A stretch of DNA of 64,000 bases, from the NCBI GenBank assembly GCA_002633005.1, contig NMRA01000167.1:260284-324283 (forward strand). The letters are read 5' to 3'. Made by a program: the position numbers and the translations under genes. This document shows positions 1-51,778 of the stretch, one piece after another (position 1 is the first letter of the stretch; each line of letters starts with the position of its first letter). Below the pieces are notes generated by a model. It saw nothing but the letters and a program-made list of their open reading frames with translations. It was not told the origin of the DNA and ran no database searches. This DNA is from Phoronis australis (Eukaryota > Phoronida > Phoronidae).

Positions 1-1233
1 TAGTAAGTGGAGAAGTGTTGTGTATTCAACCAAAAGTACAGAACTATGGCTTGTAATTCTTTAAAACCTATTCCTCACATTATGGCGTAGAAATGAAATT
101 TTGTCAAATTACTCAACAAAAGTAATTTAGCATTGTTTGTACTGTGTACATCATAAACTAGGGGTATTTGGCAAAGTTTCTACTATTGCAGAGAGGTAAA
201 CATCTTCTGAAAACTAAAATGACCTTTTTGTACAAAATGAATGAACTGTGAATTTCAACGTTTGTGTTCTCCATTGGTATTGAAGGCCATGTCCTAAAAA
301 CAACTATTCCTCACAACAAGTAGCGTTATATCATAACCAGGCCTGCAGATTATCAGATTAGTCCAAAAATATAAAAGTTTATTTGGTCGCAAGGCAAAAT
401 CGGTGATCATGACTGAGCTTGACTTTAGGGATACCAACAGAAAATTTCTTTTGGAGGATTCACATATTTTCAGTACTTTTCACTAAAAGATCCCCCCCGG
501 AACACTACACTCAGTGTTGGTGTAAGCTGATTATTTATCAGGGTTGTCGAAGTCGCAATTAGGCCCTTAGATAATTTTGGGAACCCCTGACCTATTTTCT
601 GTTTTCAAACTTTTTATTAGATTGACTTTTTACAATTCAGACACAAAAATAGTATGAACCAGGAAACATAAGGAAATTTCCACCAGTACATGGCACTGTT
701 TCTCATGATCGGCCAGTGTACTCACTGCAAGTTGTCAAGCTTTAAGTACAGATTTCTTGTTTTTGTCAATGCAGTTAATGTGGAATTGTTTAACAAGGCA
801 ACGAAAGCAACATAGTTGCTCTGCCGGTGTGATACATGAGGTTAAATGCAGGTTATGTGGACGATGAGCATATGTCAAGACACTCAATCAATTATTTAAA
901 CAAAGTAGAATGGTCGTTGGGCAAAAAAAGTCACTGCTCAACCAACGTTGTTCAAACGTCCATAATTTGTCAACACGGATGCAAATATTGAAATTCAACA
1001 ACTAATTATCATGAATTCCAACTGAAGTGTCGCCGCCAATTCAACGCTGATGGGTTAAACCTTTTAAAAGTAACTTGAAGTTACGTGTCAAGAAACAGAC
1101 ACGCGTCTCATTGATAATATCATGGGGAGGAACTCACCTGCCTCAAACCATGTGATGGAGGACGCCAGGGAGAGGGGCAGAAGGAGTGAGCACCATACTC
1201 CGGGTTGAGACAACAACCTGCAAGAATAACCAG

Positions 1234-1378
1234 AATGGCTCTAGACTGTACGCCGACTACCAAGCATTCACACAATGGCTGTACACTGTACGCTTATCGG
1301 TCAACCACTCAAACAATGACTGTAGACTATACCCTGACTGGTCAAGAATTCACACAATGGCTGTAGACTGTACAGACA
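1234..1378 (+). repeat. Tandem repeat, about 40-bp unit, 3.5 copies
   Basis: Units start AATGGCTSTASACTGTACGC and end with a CACAC or CAAAC stretch, at 1234, about 1274, about 1315 and about 1356. Confidence 0.75.
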
Positions 1379-1770
1379 GAAATCATGTGTGTGTCAAAAC
1401 ACACAAACATTGCACAACATAGCGGACCAAGATACATCAGTTTAGTTTTTGTAGTTAGTTGCAGCAATTACGCAAACCAGAAAGGCATCTTGCAGCAGAT
1501 GGTGCAGTAAACGCAGTGTATAACTCACCATTAACCAATCAGTATGTTCGCAATAATCAGATAATTGACCTTTTCACAGTGGTACCTCCCATGGCTCTGG
1601 GAAAGAGTGTAAACACAGATATGACATTGCTCCTCTTAAATCTTTGTAGAGGCGTGATGTGACTAAACCCTTACATTACTGCATATACGAGTGTGCACTG
1701 ACTGACTTTCGCTTATAGCAATCCCGTCTTAGCGTAATTTCTCAGTCATGTCATTTACATTCATTATAGA

Positions 1771-1996
1771 AGAGGCTGTGAGGCCCAGTGTGATTGGTGC
1801 CCGCATTCTTTACTCGAGGTCGTAGATTCGAGTCCCACTGTGGGTCACACTGCTACACTCTTGAGTCAGGTTACTAGCTCTTCAGCTCAGTTTTAACTAT
1901 ATATTAATAATTAATGCATAAAAATGGCTCCAGGCGATCAGTGCAATTAATGGGCCCCCATGCGCACGTGTACCAGAACACCTGCAATAATTATTT
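1771..1996 (+). mobile_element. tRNA-derived SINE
   Basis: The tRNA-like head holds an A-box-like GTGTGATTGGTGCCC and a B-box GGTCGTAGATTCGAGTCC (1818-1835). The tail (TCTTGAGTCAGGTTACTAGC to CCTGCAATAATTAT) recurs at 15600-15757, so it is a dispersed element rather than a tRNA gene. Confidence 0.65.
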
Positions 1997-4900
1997 TTTA
2001 TACATTCCTTATTCACTTACCTGTAATTTACTTTATTTGGCATTGGAGTGAAATCTTTACACACAGATATGCAGAGTATGGCGATCTGAAATACTTAGAA
2101 AAGTATGACCTATTACTTTCATTTGGAAAATTTTAAATTGTGATCACTTCATGGACAGGTATAAAACTCTGGGAGTTAGAAAAGTGTAGATTTTGGCGAG
2201 TCACACACATTTCATTGAGATTATCAAAATATTGACATTAAGAAAAATAAAAAATTGAATCATTGAACTCTCAAAAAGAAATAGAAATTAATCATGTCTG
2301 TATTTGTAGAACGACACTAAGTGGCTTTCCTCAATTTCTTTTTAGGGATGTAGGACCTTGGTAATAATGAGGCAGAATCAATGAAACAGAATACTGGCTG
2401 TGGACTCTGTAACTTTCTAGTTTTAGGTTATAAAAGTCACAATTCAAAAACCTAACCACGTGTACTTTTCACAAGCTTTTCAAATATTGAAAACTTTCAA
2501 AATGAGAAAACACTATTGTCGTTCCAGTGTTTACCACCAAGTTTATGACAGACAATTTTACAACTGATTACCCATGTTCAGCTCCAGAGAAAAACAACAA
2601 CAGCTGAAGCTGAATAGTTTCTTTGAAAATAGTGGCGGATTTTTAAGGTTAGCGAACCATTCAAGTTGCTCAAACTTGACCGGCGAGGGTGTCGGCAAAC
2701 TATTCGGCTCATGTTGATGTCTCAAACACTTTCAGGTAGCGGAAGCTGCTCTGTGTCTCACATCGAAACGAGCAAGTTAGTGAAAATTCCACATTTTGCT
2801 GACTACTCATGGTCTCAAGCCTAACTTCTATGGAATTTTCTTATTTTAGATGTATTGGGCTTACCAAATAGTCCTGGCAAAGTCTTAAGTTAGCAAAATA
2901 AGAAAACCTGAGTTTAATCACGCAAATGTGGGCCCATCAAATGACAGGTGAAATGCAGACTTTTCGTGCCATATCGCATCACCGCGAGATACCAGCACAT
3001 GCAAAAAATGGCCAATAACAATACAATGAATAGGGGTATAGAGCACCATGTTATTCGCAGACGTTTGAATTAAAAGGTAAATCTCATGGTGACGTAAACG
3101 AAAGAAAACAAATATGCCCAATAGTTCGTTACACTTGACACTAATGGTCAGTGGCAATAGTGGGATCAGAGCGATGCTCTTAACATACTTCAGGAAGCAA
3201 ATTAACAGGTGTCACCAATCAGGAAAGGCTTTAAGCAGTAAAGATAGCACAAAATGCATATAATCATTTAAATTATCTGACTCACCAAAGAAGAATATCA
3301 CAAAGTGTGACAGTCCCCCAACCGTTTCTAGCATTTTACAGACACCTGTACAGACAAGAAGGATTAGGCACTCGCAGACACATGTTCGCAGAAAAAAAGA
3401 ACAATCTGTCTTCAAAGTCTCCATTCTTCGGAAAGGAAATGATCTGAAAGCAGAGGGGTGTTGTGTTGACACCAAGGTCATAAGAGAAAACATGCAAGAA
3501 CTACTGTCTCGTTGCATGACGGCATTTTCCCATTAAGTAACTTTACTAGACATAGAGGGTTGTGAGCATGTGATAACATCTAGCTTCTTTAACTGCCAAG
3601 CACAGTCTTTTGTCTGGTATGACAACAGGCAGGCCAATTATCTACCAGGCCACTTGTGAACACAGGCAAAACCAGAGCGAATTGGTAGGCCTACGTTCGG
3701 AAAGAATAGATTGTCGTAACTTCGATTGTAGTTGAGAGATTTTGGCGATTCAAAAACTAAACATGATCACCATTTGACGAGGATTTCAGAAATGCTATGG
3801 GTTTATGTTCAAATATGTTATAACTTGACTTTTATTTTTAACAGCATAGACCACTCGGGCTTGGAGATTAGAGCCATTATGGAACAAAAGAGATCTGGCC
3901 CTCTAACCATGAAATGCCAGAATGGAGTTAATCAGTCCTGTAAGATATTGGCTACAGCGGTCACCTTCCCAACTTTGTTGTTGCTATAGAATCAAACAAC
4001 ATGGAGCAACGGAAAACGCCGGAATGGATTCAAGTAAGACAGTCTACTACGTTTTCTTTAACCTAAAATGTATCCGATCAACAAAATAAGCTTTAGTTCT
4101 GGATCACTTCGCTAATAATTATACTGAAAGACGTTGAAGAAAAATAATGTTCTCAATTGTTGTTCAGATTTATCCTGTGATAATTTTGAAAGTATATATA
4201 TAGAACAGCTGTTTGGTACTTAAATCACCAAAAGAATTTTGGTGGTGTTTCTGCCTGGCCAGGTTAGGTGCCCCAGATGATCACGGAGATTAATAAATAG
4301 CTTAAGGTATTTATAACATGACTTCGATGTTTCAGTCAGTGTGAGACACAATTTGCCAAAAAGCATCTGGTGTATGAAGCTTCTATAGGACTCAGTATAC
4401 TATAGCCATAGGAGCTACAACGCCTCTATTACTCAACTAGTCACTGCATGGCAGCTGATCACTGCCTATAGTTTGAGACGGACGAAACAAACTCCCAAAT
4501 GTTAGCGCGTAGGAGTTGTGTTATGTCGTTATTTACCTGACCGAGTCAATTTCCAACATTAAAAATGTCACCTTTCAATTGAAAATGACCAGGAGATAAA
4601 AACTGACTCCGGCTGTGGCTGGCAATAGCTCTCAGCAGACGAAAATTTCGACTGCCAGGTGGGAAAGCAGAAAACGGAAGTCACAAAACCACCATGTTCA
4701 ACATATGTTGGTACCAGATAACAGCAACACCACTTATTTTACAACTAACGGTCCGATTTCGATTGCGAAGTCAAACCAGACATGAAAAAGATAACTCTTG
4801 TGCTGAGTTGTGCAGCTAGCACGGCTGTGACCCTCTCGACTCCATTCTTGTACAGATTGTTGTAAGCGACCTTCAGTTAGACACGAAACCCGTCTGTCTC

Positions 4901-5059
4901 AATTCGACGTCGTCTATGAACAGTTCCCTTTTCTTAAAGTTAATTACTTATCATTTGAAACCACACAGATTGATACTTGACTACAAAATATCTAGATTTT
5001 ATTAAATTTCTATGACCACATGCTGAAACAGCAAGTTTTAAACATGGTCCTTTAACACA

Positions 5060-5155
5060 AGTAAGGCGGGAGATTCGACACTTCAAGCTAGGTCGTGTTT
5101 TTAAATATTTTATGACATCGTCCGCAAGTGGACATGCGCAGTCAGAGTCACAAAC
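5060..5155 (+). promoter_or_regulatory. Probable PTPN9 5' UTR / proximal promoter
   Basis: Sequence just before the start codon. It holds a taaatatttta AT-rich stretch and catgcgcag, which resembles half of an NRF-1 site. No clear TATA box is placed for this ATG, and the transcription start is unknown. Confidence 0.3.
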
Positions 5156-43755
<38,600 letters not shown>

Positions 43756-44660
43756 TGGAGGTCGACAGGTGCATGCCGAGTGAGAGTGTCGGCGACTGCT
43801 AGAACGGATGTCGATTGGTGGACACCCTGGACCGGCTGACTAGAAGCTGGTGTGCATAGCTTGCATTCTCTGTCTAGTACTTATTGGGAATTCAAAAGGT
43901 GTAATGTTTGTAAGAGTTCACATTCTGCGGTGCATTCAGTAAAGGGAACACGTCAGGAGTCATGTGACACCTCACCATGGTAACGCTGGATGTTTGTAGC
44001 GTTTTGTGTGTAGGTGAAGCTGTATGGTGGCAAGAGGTAAATTACTGTTATATTATTTTCTTCAAATTTCTGAAAAAATAGTCTTCCACTAAATTTCGAC
44101 TTTCATGATTTGCACTGTAAAGCTTTCTTAAAACAAATATTTTTTTAGCAATTTAATATTTCAGGCAATTCCTTGAAAGTTGGAAAATTTCAGCAATTAT
44201 TTTTGGTCGACCACTGAAAGTGTTGTTTTATGATGGTAATCTGTCTGTAAACCCTGGACTACTCACCGTTTCTCTTTCATAAGGTATTGTGCGGCAAATT
44301 TCAGATAAAAATGTAACAGTTGATCTTTTTCATTTTTCAAAGCCTTTTAACTTTGTTGTGAGAGCCGACTTTCTCAAAACATTGCCTGATGGTATGTAGA
44401 ACTTGAACTTTGTAAAGCATTTGCTATAAAAATGGTGGTTTCCTTAATTGGTGAGATTTTGCCGTAAGCCAAGACATCTGGCTACTGGTCCTCCTGCTGT
44501 AACTAGCATTAATTTATTGAATGTACCCCAGGTTTTCATCCTTAAGAACCGTTATGTATTGAAGTGAGAGCTTTGTGTATGGTTACTGTATATGCGTATA
44601 TTTAGGCCCTCGTATGTGTACTCAAAATTTGTTTCAATAAAAGTTTTGCTCAAAGTATTT
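43756..44660 (+). other. PTPN9: Probable PTPN9 3' UTR
   Basis: AT-rich, no open frame, between the TGA and the first good polyadenylation signal. The true cleavage site cannot be seen, and longer forms are possible. Confidence 0.55.
44636..44641 (+). terminator. Candidate polyadenylation signal of PTPN9
   Basis: AATAAA followed by a T-rich stretch, about 880 nt after the stop codon. It is the first canonical hexamer I noticed downstream of the coding sequence. Confidence 0.55.
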
Positions 44661-45050
44661 GCGCATAGGTACGTAGCTTAAACCAAACTGATATATGTAG
44701 GTAGTTGTCTTTCGTACGTGCGCGCGTGTTAAATTGGGTGTTTTTGTTAATGTTTTGCCCATTGTAAGGGCTTTGGATAATCTTAAATTAGCAGAAAATA
44801 TGTCAGTATCTACTTACAAGTAAGTCCATGGTATTTTAAAAACTTGTCGTCTGGTTTTACTCTGACAAGTGCTTCTCGTAAAGGTATTTGTGCTTTAGTT
44901 CATATACAGGCACAACTTGACAATGAGCACATGAGCCTAAATGCGCATATACAGTATTTATGCGCACACATTTTGAGTGCAATATGTATAGCACTTGTAA
45001 AGCATTCTCTCAGTCTTGCCACTTTGATCGTTATTGAGTGTTGCGGTTGT

Positions 45051-45148
45051 AGTCACATTCAGGGGTCCCGCATTTTGAGAACCAGTTTTCTCCACTGAAC
45101 AACAGGCATCAAACTGGTTCTCAAAATCCAGGACCCCTGTAAGTGACT
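45051..45148. repeat. Near-perfect hairpin repeat
   Basis: Left arm AGTCACATTCAGGGGTCC through TTTTGAGAACCAGTTT; right arm AAACTGGTTCTCAAAA through GGACCCCTGTAAGTGACT. The arms are complementary with a loop of about 20 nt. Confidence 0.85.
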
Positions 45149-45679
45149 GATACCTGTATTGCTGCCATAAACAACACGGAGTAGTTCTATTGTGTGTTCT
45201 TTGTTCTGTTTAAAGTTGCTGCATCCTTGTTTTTACCACTGGTTTGTGAATTGTTTGGAATTAAAACTAGACAAGATTTGGCGCATTTTGGCAAAGTTTT
45301 GTTGGGTCCAGCAACTTTAAAGCAAGGTTTGCACTCGCTGCTAGTGTTGAATGTAAGGGAACAAAAAGAGAACTTTGTGTTGTGACGCTTGTTTTTGCAA
45401 AGACTGATATTATTTGTTATCATACATGTACTGAAAGCTGATATTATGATTAATTGCACAAATTGTTGCTTCCTATTGTACTATGTGAAATTGTGAATCA
45501 CTGGTCAAATATTGTCTAGTACCAGATTGAATTATGTCTTAGCCTGCCTCGCCTTACAAGTCGCAATGCAAAGTATGTGTTCAGTGCCATCAGAAAATTT
45601 GATTGGAATTGGCAACTAATTTTTCTCCACCCTTTTCGGTGTACCCAGTAACGCTGTTGAACTGCACTAAGTAATCAAG

Positions 45680-45835
45680 ACAAAATGACCCAGAATTGCA
45701 GCACAAATGAAAGTCATCATCACCATAGTATCCATTTCTCATGTCCAGGAAGGACGAGGGATTTACCAGAACAGCCTTGTGGTGGAATGGCAATTCTGTG
45801 GTTACTTTTTTGCCAATAATGTCATTTGTGGTTAT
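45680..45835 (+). mobile_element. GACAAAATGAC repeat, partial copy downstream of PTPN9
   Basis: GACAAAATGACCCAGAATTG then GGTGGAATGGCAATTCTG. It supplies the start of a spurious hydrophobic open frame (45741-46187). Confidence 0.45.
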
Positions 45836-47837
45836 TTTTGTTGGAAGGGAATTTAGCCCTCATACGGAAACGATATTGTTTGATTACTTTTGTCTTGTGC
45901 TGTGTTCAGGAGCAGCTGCCACACTACAGGGCTTGGAATTTTTCTCTTTTAAGAGGATTTCCTCTTGTGGTTTCGATTTCCTCGTATTTGATTTCCTGTT
46001 TCCTCTTCTTTGTTTCTGTTATCATTGTTTTAACTTAATTCATGCAAAAACATTTATTCCAGCTAAATTTACAACACAAAAATATTTCTATCCTACAAGC
46101 CTATTTATTTGTGGAATGATGCATCAGCTGGGAATTTTTCCTCTTTTTTGTCATTGGTCATTCCAAGCCCTGACACTAGAGTGGTGAACTTCTTTGCAAT
46201 CAAGTCCACATTAGTTGTTCAGTTTGATTAAAATTGTGTAATAACCCAATTTGAACTCCTGTGCACTCGTCTGTGACACTCAATTCATCTAGCTTGAACA
46301 ATTCCTACTGGAAAGGTAAATCCAGCAAAAAGGCATGGAACCTTATTGAAGCTTAGACAAAATTATTTTTGCATGACCAATATTATTCAATCTTTTCGAC
46401 CTACCATTCTCAAGATTCCAACCTAAGTTAGCATAACCTTGTTTTTAGATCACCAGTAGGTAAGAGCACAAGTCTTGCTTGGTGAGACTATTCGCTAAGA
46501 TAACCGTGAATTATGTTACTGGCCAGCAATCTTATTCAATCTTGCAGAGCAATGGTTGCCAAGAGAATAAAGTTTCCAAGCTTGGAATTCAATTTTGAAT
46601 AGGGTGACTGGCTCAACAAGCTTTTTCAAGAGTTTTTGGTTCAGCCTGATTAAGCTTGCCAATAAGTAGGTTTTTTCAAACTAACTGAGCAATGGTTAGT
46701 AAGGGAGCCAGGAAATTCAGGAAAATATCTAACAAGGTGACGCTCCAGAAAATTTGGTCCACGTATGGTCAAATTTAGCTGAGTATAGTCTGAAAAAGCT
46801 TTCCTTTGATTTATACTGAAGTGACTGTTGTAAAAGTTGTCTAGTTGACTTATTCATTACTAAGATAAGAATTGATTTCTGATGTTGGGAAGAACAGTTT
46901 GCTGTTACTTGAGCCGTGTTCAGCCCCTAAAAACAGGGTAGGTGGAGCCAACTCTTTGACTAGTTTGGTCTCTAGCAAACTGTGAGATTTCCGCCAATCC
47001 CTGACAGAAGGAGTAGGGGACAATTTAAGATAATGATAAGGGCGATAACTCAAAATCAATTCTATATCAAAAGTAGGGTTTCCATTGGTTGTTGGATTTG
47101 ATGGTATAGTTTGTAGTTTGTCCCATCAGGCTAGAGACCCTGTACCATGGCGCTACACAATTGGGGACAGCACAGTGTGTACTCCATCACTACATGATGA
47201 CTCTTGAAGTATAGTGGTGTTGGTATTTAAGCTTAGCATGTAGTTTTAAGTTTTTATTTCAGACCAACATCAGTATAGAAATCGAGGAGAAATTCACTAC
47301 AGTTGGGCTAATTCTGAAGATATGGACATATTCCTATTAAAGATGTATTGGGTGTCACATTAGTGTGTCAAAATGGCCAATTTCAAAGCAAGATAACATA
47401 AGGACGGGTGGTCTGTTAAGCTGAAAATAAGCCCTGTGAGGTCCATTCTTACCACTGTATAGTCATACGAAAGGCAAACCCTAAACATGGATTACCTTGC
47501 CTTATATCAGGTCTCCAGAAACTTCCGCCATTGTGTGAAAGGAGATATCCTAAAGTGTCTAAACAGGGCTCAACATTGTTTTAGCTGAATAGTATGGGAA
47601 TAGAAAAATAGGCCTATGGGGTCCCAGAGGCCTACCTGAGAACATTCCTTTGTACAATTTGGTATGATATATGCATTGCCCAGTGAACCTGGTACATGAA
47701 CTCTGGAATAAGCTAGACAAAGTCTTGTTGATTGTTACTGTTTCCAACTGTGACAATTTTAATGTAGTGTGACAATTCATGGAGCATGTCAAGTGTCCGG
47801 TATTACATCCATCCTTTGCGCTTTGTGAACTGCGGTT

Positions 47838-49070
47838 CCTGTTCATGTAGATCACCTTCGTGATGGGACCTACCACAAGGTTATTTTTTCAGAAGGAAAC
47901 ACATTTTGATAATATGGTGTTAGTAAAACTCTGCATTCGGGTAGAGACTTCTAATCTTGGTTGGGAACTTATGGCTCCTACCCGGCCCTCCCCGGAGTTT
48001 ACGTGCCTTGTTTTTCTGTATGGGTATATCATACTACGGCAAAAATTCTCCAATTTGTGACAGTGGAAATAAAATTGTTTTATTAAAGGTCACAGCTTGT
48101 CCCAAATTAGAGAGCCACTGGAATAACGGCTAAGTTATCCACTCTGTAGATTGAACATACTCTGTGGGAAATTTGAAAAATATGGTGAACGCCAACATCG
48201 CATTGTACCAAATCCCACAGTCAAGAAATTTCAATTTTTGTGCGAGTTCCTGTGTCCCAAGTTCAGAATACTTTCCCATATAGGAGAATTTTCAAGGTGA
48301 GGTCACATTCTATGTGGGCTGGACATGTTAGCTGCACTTTCATTGTGCTGTTTGGACCACTCCGCTGTAGCCAGTGTACACTTTCAGAGGGTGGGTTGGT
48401 ATCTTGTACAGCCGTAGTACTTTTGTCATGACTGGTCAGGATGTATTGTGCTAAGACGCCACTTCTTGTTTTATTGAATATTGAATATTATTTCTTGTCT
48501 GTGCAGTGTAAGTTATATGTCGTTAGCCCAGTTGAATGCGTTGCAGATTCATTGTACTGACATTTATTAAAAGTATTATATGTAAATATAACTTATTCAA
48601 TTCCAACTTGACGTTTTAAGACTCCCAACTTCCAACTGCATATCTTGTCCTGTGTCCCATGAAACACTAGGACGTAGACCCCTCATTGCCTTTTGGCGCC
48701 GGAAATTTCAATTTAGATTCGTCGAAACATTGCATTTACAAATTGTTCAAACATGCGAGACACTTCATTAAATGGGAAACGCCGAAAGGGTACCACTCTT
48801 TGTCCTATGGTGTTTTGTCCGAACCTATCTTTCGGAATTTTTCTTGCCTCTGGTTTTTTTAATTAACTGCGTCGACTGTGTACGAGCGCAAACCACCTTC
48901 GAAGGAATGCCTTCGTGATCGAGACGATCACGATCGTGATTGACTTTGGATGACGTCTTGGGCAAAGAGCTCATTTGGCCAGCACGGTTCATGCGAGCAC
49001 CCAGCCTTCAATATGGGGGGGCTCGAATTCTTGACGTGGACCTTTTGGTAACAAAAAAGCGGGCGGACTA
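47838..49070 (+). repeat. 1.2-kb direct duplication, copy 1
   Basis: From CTGTTCATGTAGATCACCTT to the GGTAACAAAAAAGCGGGCGG stretch. It matches 49333-50525 nearly base for base; differences are scattered substitutions and a few short indels, such as CTGTGTCCCAAGTTC present only here. Confidence 0.95.
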
Positions 49071-49082
49071 AAAAAAACAAAT

Positions 49083-49331
49083 GAAAGCGCTCTGAGGAGC
49101 GAAACTTGGCGAAATTAACCAAAAAGTTGACGATAAAGATGATGACGAATATGACGACGATGGTGGCGAGGATGAACAAAAGAAGTAATAACATACACAT
49201 GACGAACGTAGAAGTCCGAAATCAGTAAGAAAAAGGCTACAGTCTTGAGCGACACTTGGCGAAATTAACGGAAAAGACAACGACGGAGATGATGACGAAG
49301 ATGACGACGATGATGACGAATATGATGATGG
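49083..49331 (+). repeat. GATGACGA-rich compound minisatellite, locus 1
   Basis: Two imperfect units: AGGAGCGAAACTTGGCGAAA, a GATGACGA run, GTCCGAAATCAGTAAGAAAA and GGCTACAGTCTTGAGCGACA, then again TTGGCGAAATTAACGG plus a GATGACGA run. The same unit is at 56433-56775. Confidence 0.85.
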
Positions 49332-49332
49332 N

Positions 49333-50525
49333 CTGTTCATGCAGATCACGTTCGTGATGGGACCTACCACAAGGTTATTTTTTCAGAAGGAAACACATTT
49401 TGATAATATGGTGTTCGTAAAACTCTGCATTCGGGTAGAGACTTCTAATCTTGGTTGGGAACTTATGGCTCCTACCCCCCTCCCCGGAGTTTACGTGCCT
49501 TGTTTTTCTGTATGGGTATATCATACTACGGCAAAAATTCTCCAATTTGTGACAGTGGAAATAAAATTGTTTTATTAAAGGTCGCAGCTTGTCCCAAATT
49601 AGAGAGCCACTGGAATAACGGCTAAGTTATCCACTCTGTAGATTTTACATACTCTGTGGGAAATTTGAAAAATATGGTGAACGCCAACATCGCATTGTAA
49701 CAAATCCCACAGTCAAGAATTTTCAATTTTTGTGCGAGTTCAGGATACCTTACCATATAGGAGAATTTTTACGGTGAGGTCACATTCTATGTGGGCTGGA
49801 CATGTTAGCTGCACTGTCATTGTGCTGTTTGGGCCACTCCGCTGTAGCCAGTGTACACTTTCAGAGGGTGGGTTGGTATCCTGTACAGCCGTAGTACTTT
49901 TGACATGACTAGTCAGGAGGTATTGTGCTAAGACGCCACTTCTTGTTTTATTGAATATTGAATATTATTTCTTGTCTGTGCAGTGTAAGTTATATGTCGT
50001 TAGCCCAGTTGAATGCGTTGCAGATTCATTGTACTGACATTTATTAAAAGTATTATATGTAAATATAACTTATTCAATTCCAACTTGACGTTTTAAGACT
50101 CCCAACTTCCAACTGCACATCTTGTCCTGTGTCCCATGAAACATAGGACGTAGACTCCTCATTGCATTTTGGCACCGGAAATTTCAATTTAGATTCGTTG
50201 AAACATTCCATTTACAAATTGTTCAAACATGCGAGACACTGCATTAAATGGGAAACGCCGAAAGGGTGTCACTTTTTGTCTTATGGTGTTTTGTCCGAAC
50301 TTATCTTGCCTCTGGTCTTTTTAATTGCGTCAACTGTCTACGAGCGCAAACCACCTTCGAAGGAATGCCTTCCTGATCGAGACGATCGTGATTGACTTTG
50401 GATAACGTCTTAGGAAAAGAGCTCATTTGGCCAGCATGGTTCATGCGCGCACCCAGCCTTCAATATGGGGGGCTCGAATTCCTGGCGTTGTGGACCTTTT
50501 GGTAACAAAAAAGATGGCGGACTAA
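49333..50525 (+). repeat. 1.2-kb direct duplication, copy 2
   Basis: Starts CTGTTCATGCAGATCACGTT immediately after the N at 49332 and runs to GGTAACAAAAAAGATGGCGG. It could be a true segmental duplication or two alleles placed in tandem by the assembler. No coding capacity recognised. Confidence 0.95.
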
Positions 50526-50592
50526 CAAAAAAAAACGAAAAAACAAAAAAAAAACGAGCCCCTCTAGCTCCCCCTGGGTGCGCGCATGTGGT
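50443..50592. mobile_element. Short MITE, CATGCGCGCACCCAG termini
   Basis: CATGCGCGCACCCAGCC then GGGGGGCTCGAATTC at the left; ACGAGCCCC and CCCTGGGTGCGCGCATG at the right. About 150 bp with an A-rich middle. Confidence 0.75.
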
Positions 50593-50747
50593 TTCATGAA
50601 AGTGGCCGTGGTTGCCTCGTGGAAAAACTGAAGCTCTAACTAAATAAGACCAAAATGACGGAGCCCCGTTTCATGAAATTTCTTAGGACTGATTTGGTCT
50701 AGCTAGTAGGCTTAAGATTATTTATGATTGACATATGTCCTGAATAT

Positions 50748-50965
50748 TAGATAAATAAAATGAATACAGGTAAATAACGTATAATAGGTAATCTCTGGTG
50801 AGATGGGCAATAAAAAGCGCCGGCCACGTTACCAGAGATGAAAAGGAGACCGAGGTAGGTGATATAAAGTCATTTATTATGACTAGTAATTATTATAAAA
50901 TGAATACAGGTAAATAACGTATAATAGGTAATCTCTGGTAAGATGGGTAATAAAAAGCGCCACAA
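50748..50965 (+). repeat. Direct repeat of about 72 bp, 2 copies
   Basis: ATAAAATGAATACAGGTAAA through ATAGGTAATCTCTGGT and AAAAAGCGCC at about 50754 and again at about 50895. The copies flank CACGTTACCAGAGATGAAAA. Confidence 0.88.
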
Positions 50966-50985
50966 GAGATGTTGTAAGACAGCAC

Positions 50986-51286
50986 ATGCCCATCCGCAGG
51001 GACGCACGAAGGGTGAGAAATGAAAAGGAAAGGGTGCATGACTATTTACAAACGCTGTCAGCCGGATACCCAACCCTAACTCCGGGTGCCAAGCCGGAGG
51101 GGGAGGTACGATTGCCAGGGCTGGAACAGGTGCCGGTGTTGTCTCACCCCGTGTCGTGGCGGCTTACGCTTAATCGTCGTGAGAGACCGTCCGGAGTTGG
51201 TATATGGTGCAACTCGGGACGGTCTGGGGTCAACAGAAAACCACAGTTCAACTGTGATTGTACACCAATGTGATAAACGAGAGTAG
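50986..51286 (+). other. Unrecognised GC-richer open segment
   Basis: Two overlapping frames are open here: 95 codons at 50986-51273 beginning MPIRRDARRVRNEKERVHDY, and 66 codons at 51086-51286. The base composition is unlike the AT-rich flanks. I recognise no family; it may be part of a transposon or a short exon. Confidence 0.25.
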
Positions 51287-51778
51287 TTCTACTTGCTGCG
51301 TCAGCTGCTCAGTGGTATGCTTATCTCTTTTATGACACACAATGTGTGACTGAGCAAAGCGTTTTCAAAATAATGTGGATAAATCAGTGGAGTGTGAGAC
51401 CCCTGAGGTCCCTGTCAAGTCCTCACGTCAATTTTACGTTATGGGAAGAAAATTAGATAAATGACGGAAAAACAAGGGAGAAAAAACGAACATAAATTCA
51501 ACAAACGAACAGGTAAGCTAGAGCACTAAAGGCGGGGTACGCAAACTAAAATGAAACGAGGGAGAAACGAAAAAATCAAAGCTAAGGACAATATAAAAAA
51601 TGGCTAACAGAGAATAACAAAATAGCTAACATAAGAGAAATAAAGCTAACAATAGTCGGATTATAAAGGTAGAGTAACAAGTCAAGAATAAATGAAAAAC
51701 AAAATATAGCCCGAGGCCTAACAAAATGTCTAACAGGGTTGAAGAAAAAATAAAATACAAAATAAACTACAAGTGAGA

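Larger units (their letters stand above)
1..5059. other. Upstream flank without recognised gene
   Basis: Apart from the 40-bp tandem repeat (1234-1378) and the SINE (about 1771-1996), I see no gene. Short open frames on both strands (for example 3212-3517 minus and 3732-3989 plus) have neither family resemblance nor a supporting splice structure. Confidence 0.5.
44661..47837. other. Intergenic region downstream of PTPN9
   Basis: No gene recognised. Contains the hairpin 45051-45148 and a repeat copy at 45680. The 148-codon frame at 45741-46187 is hydrophobic, begins in repeat sequence and has no detectable domain. Confidence 0.55.

Noticed and set aside
45741-46187. 148-codon hydrophobic plus-strand frame
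   Set aside because: It begins inside a dispersed repeat, is rich in Phe/Leu/Cys from T-rich DNA, and has no domain or conserved pattern.
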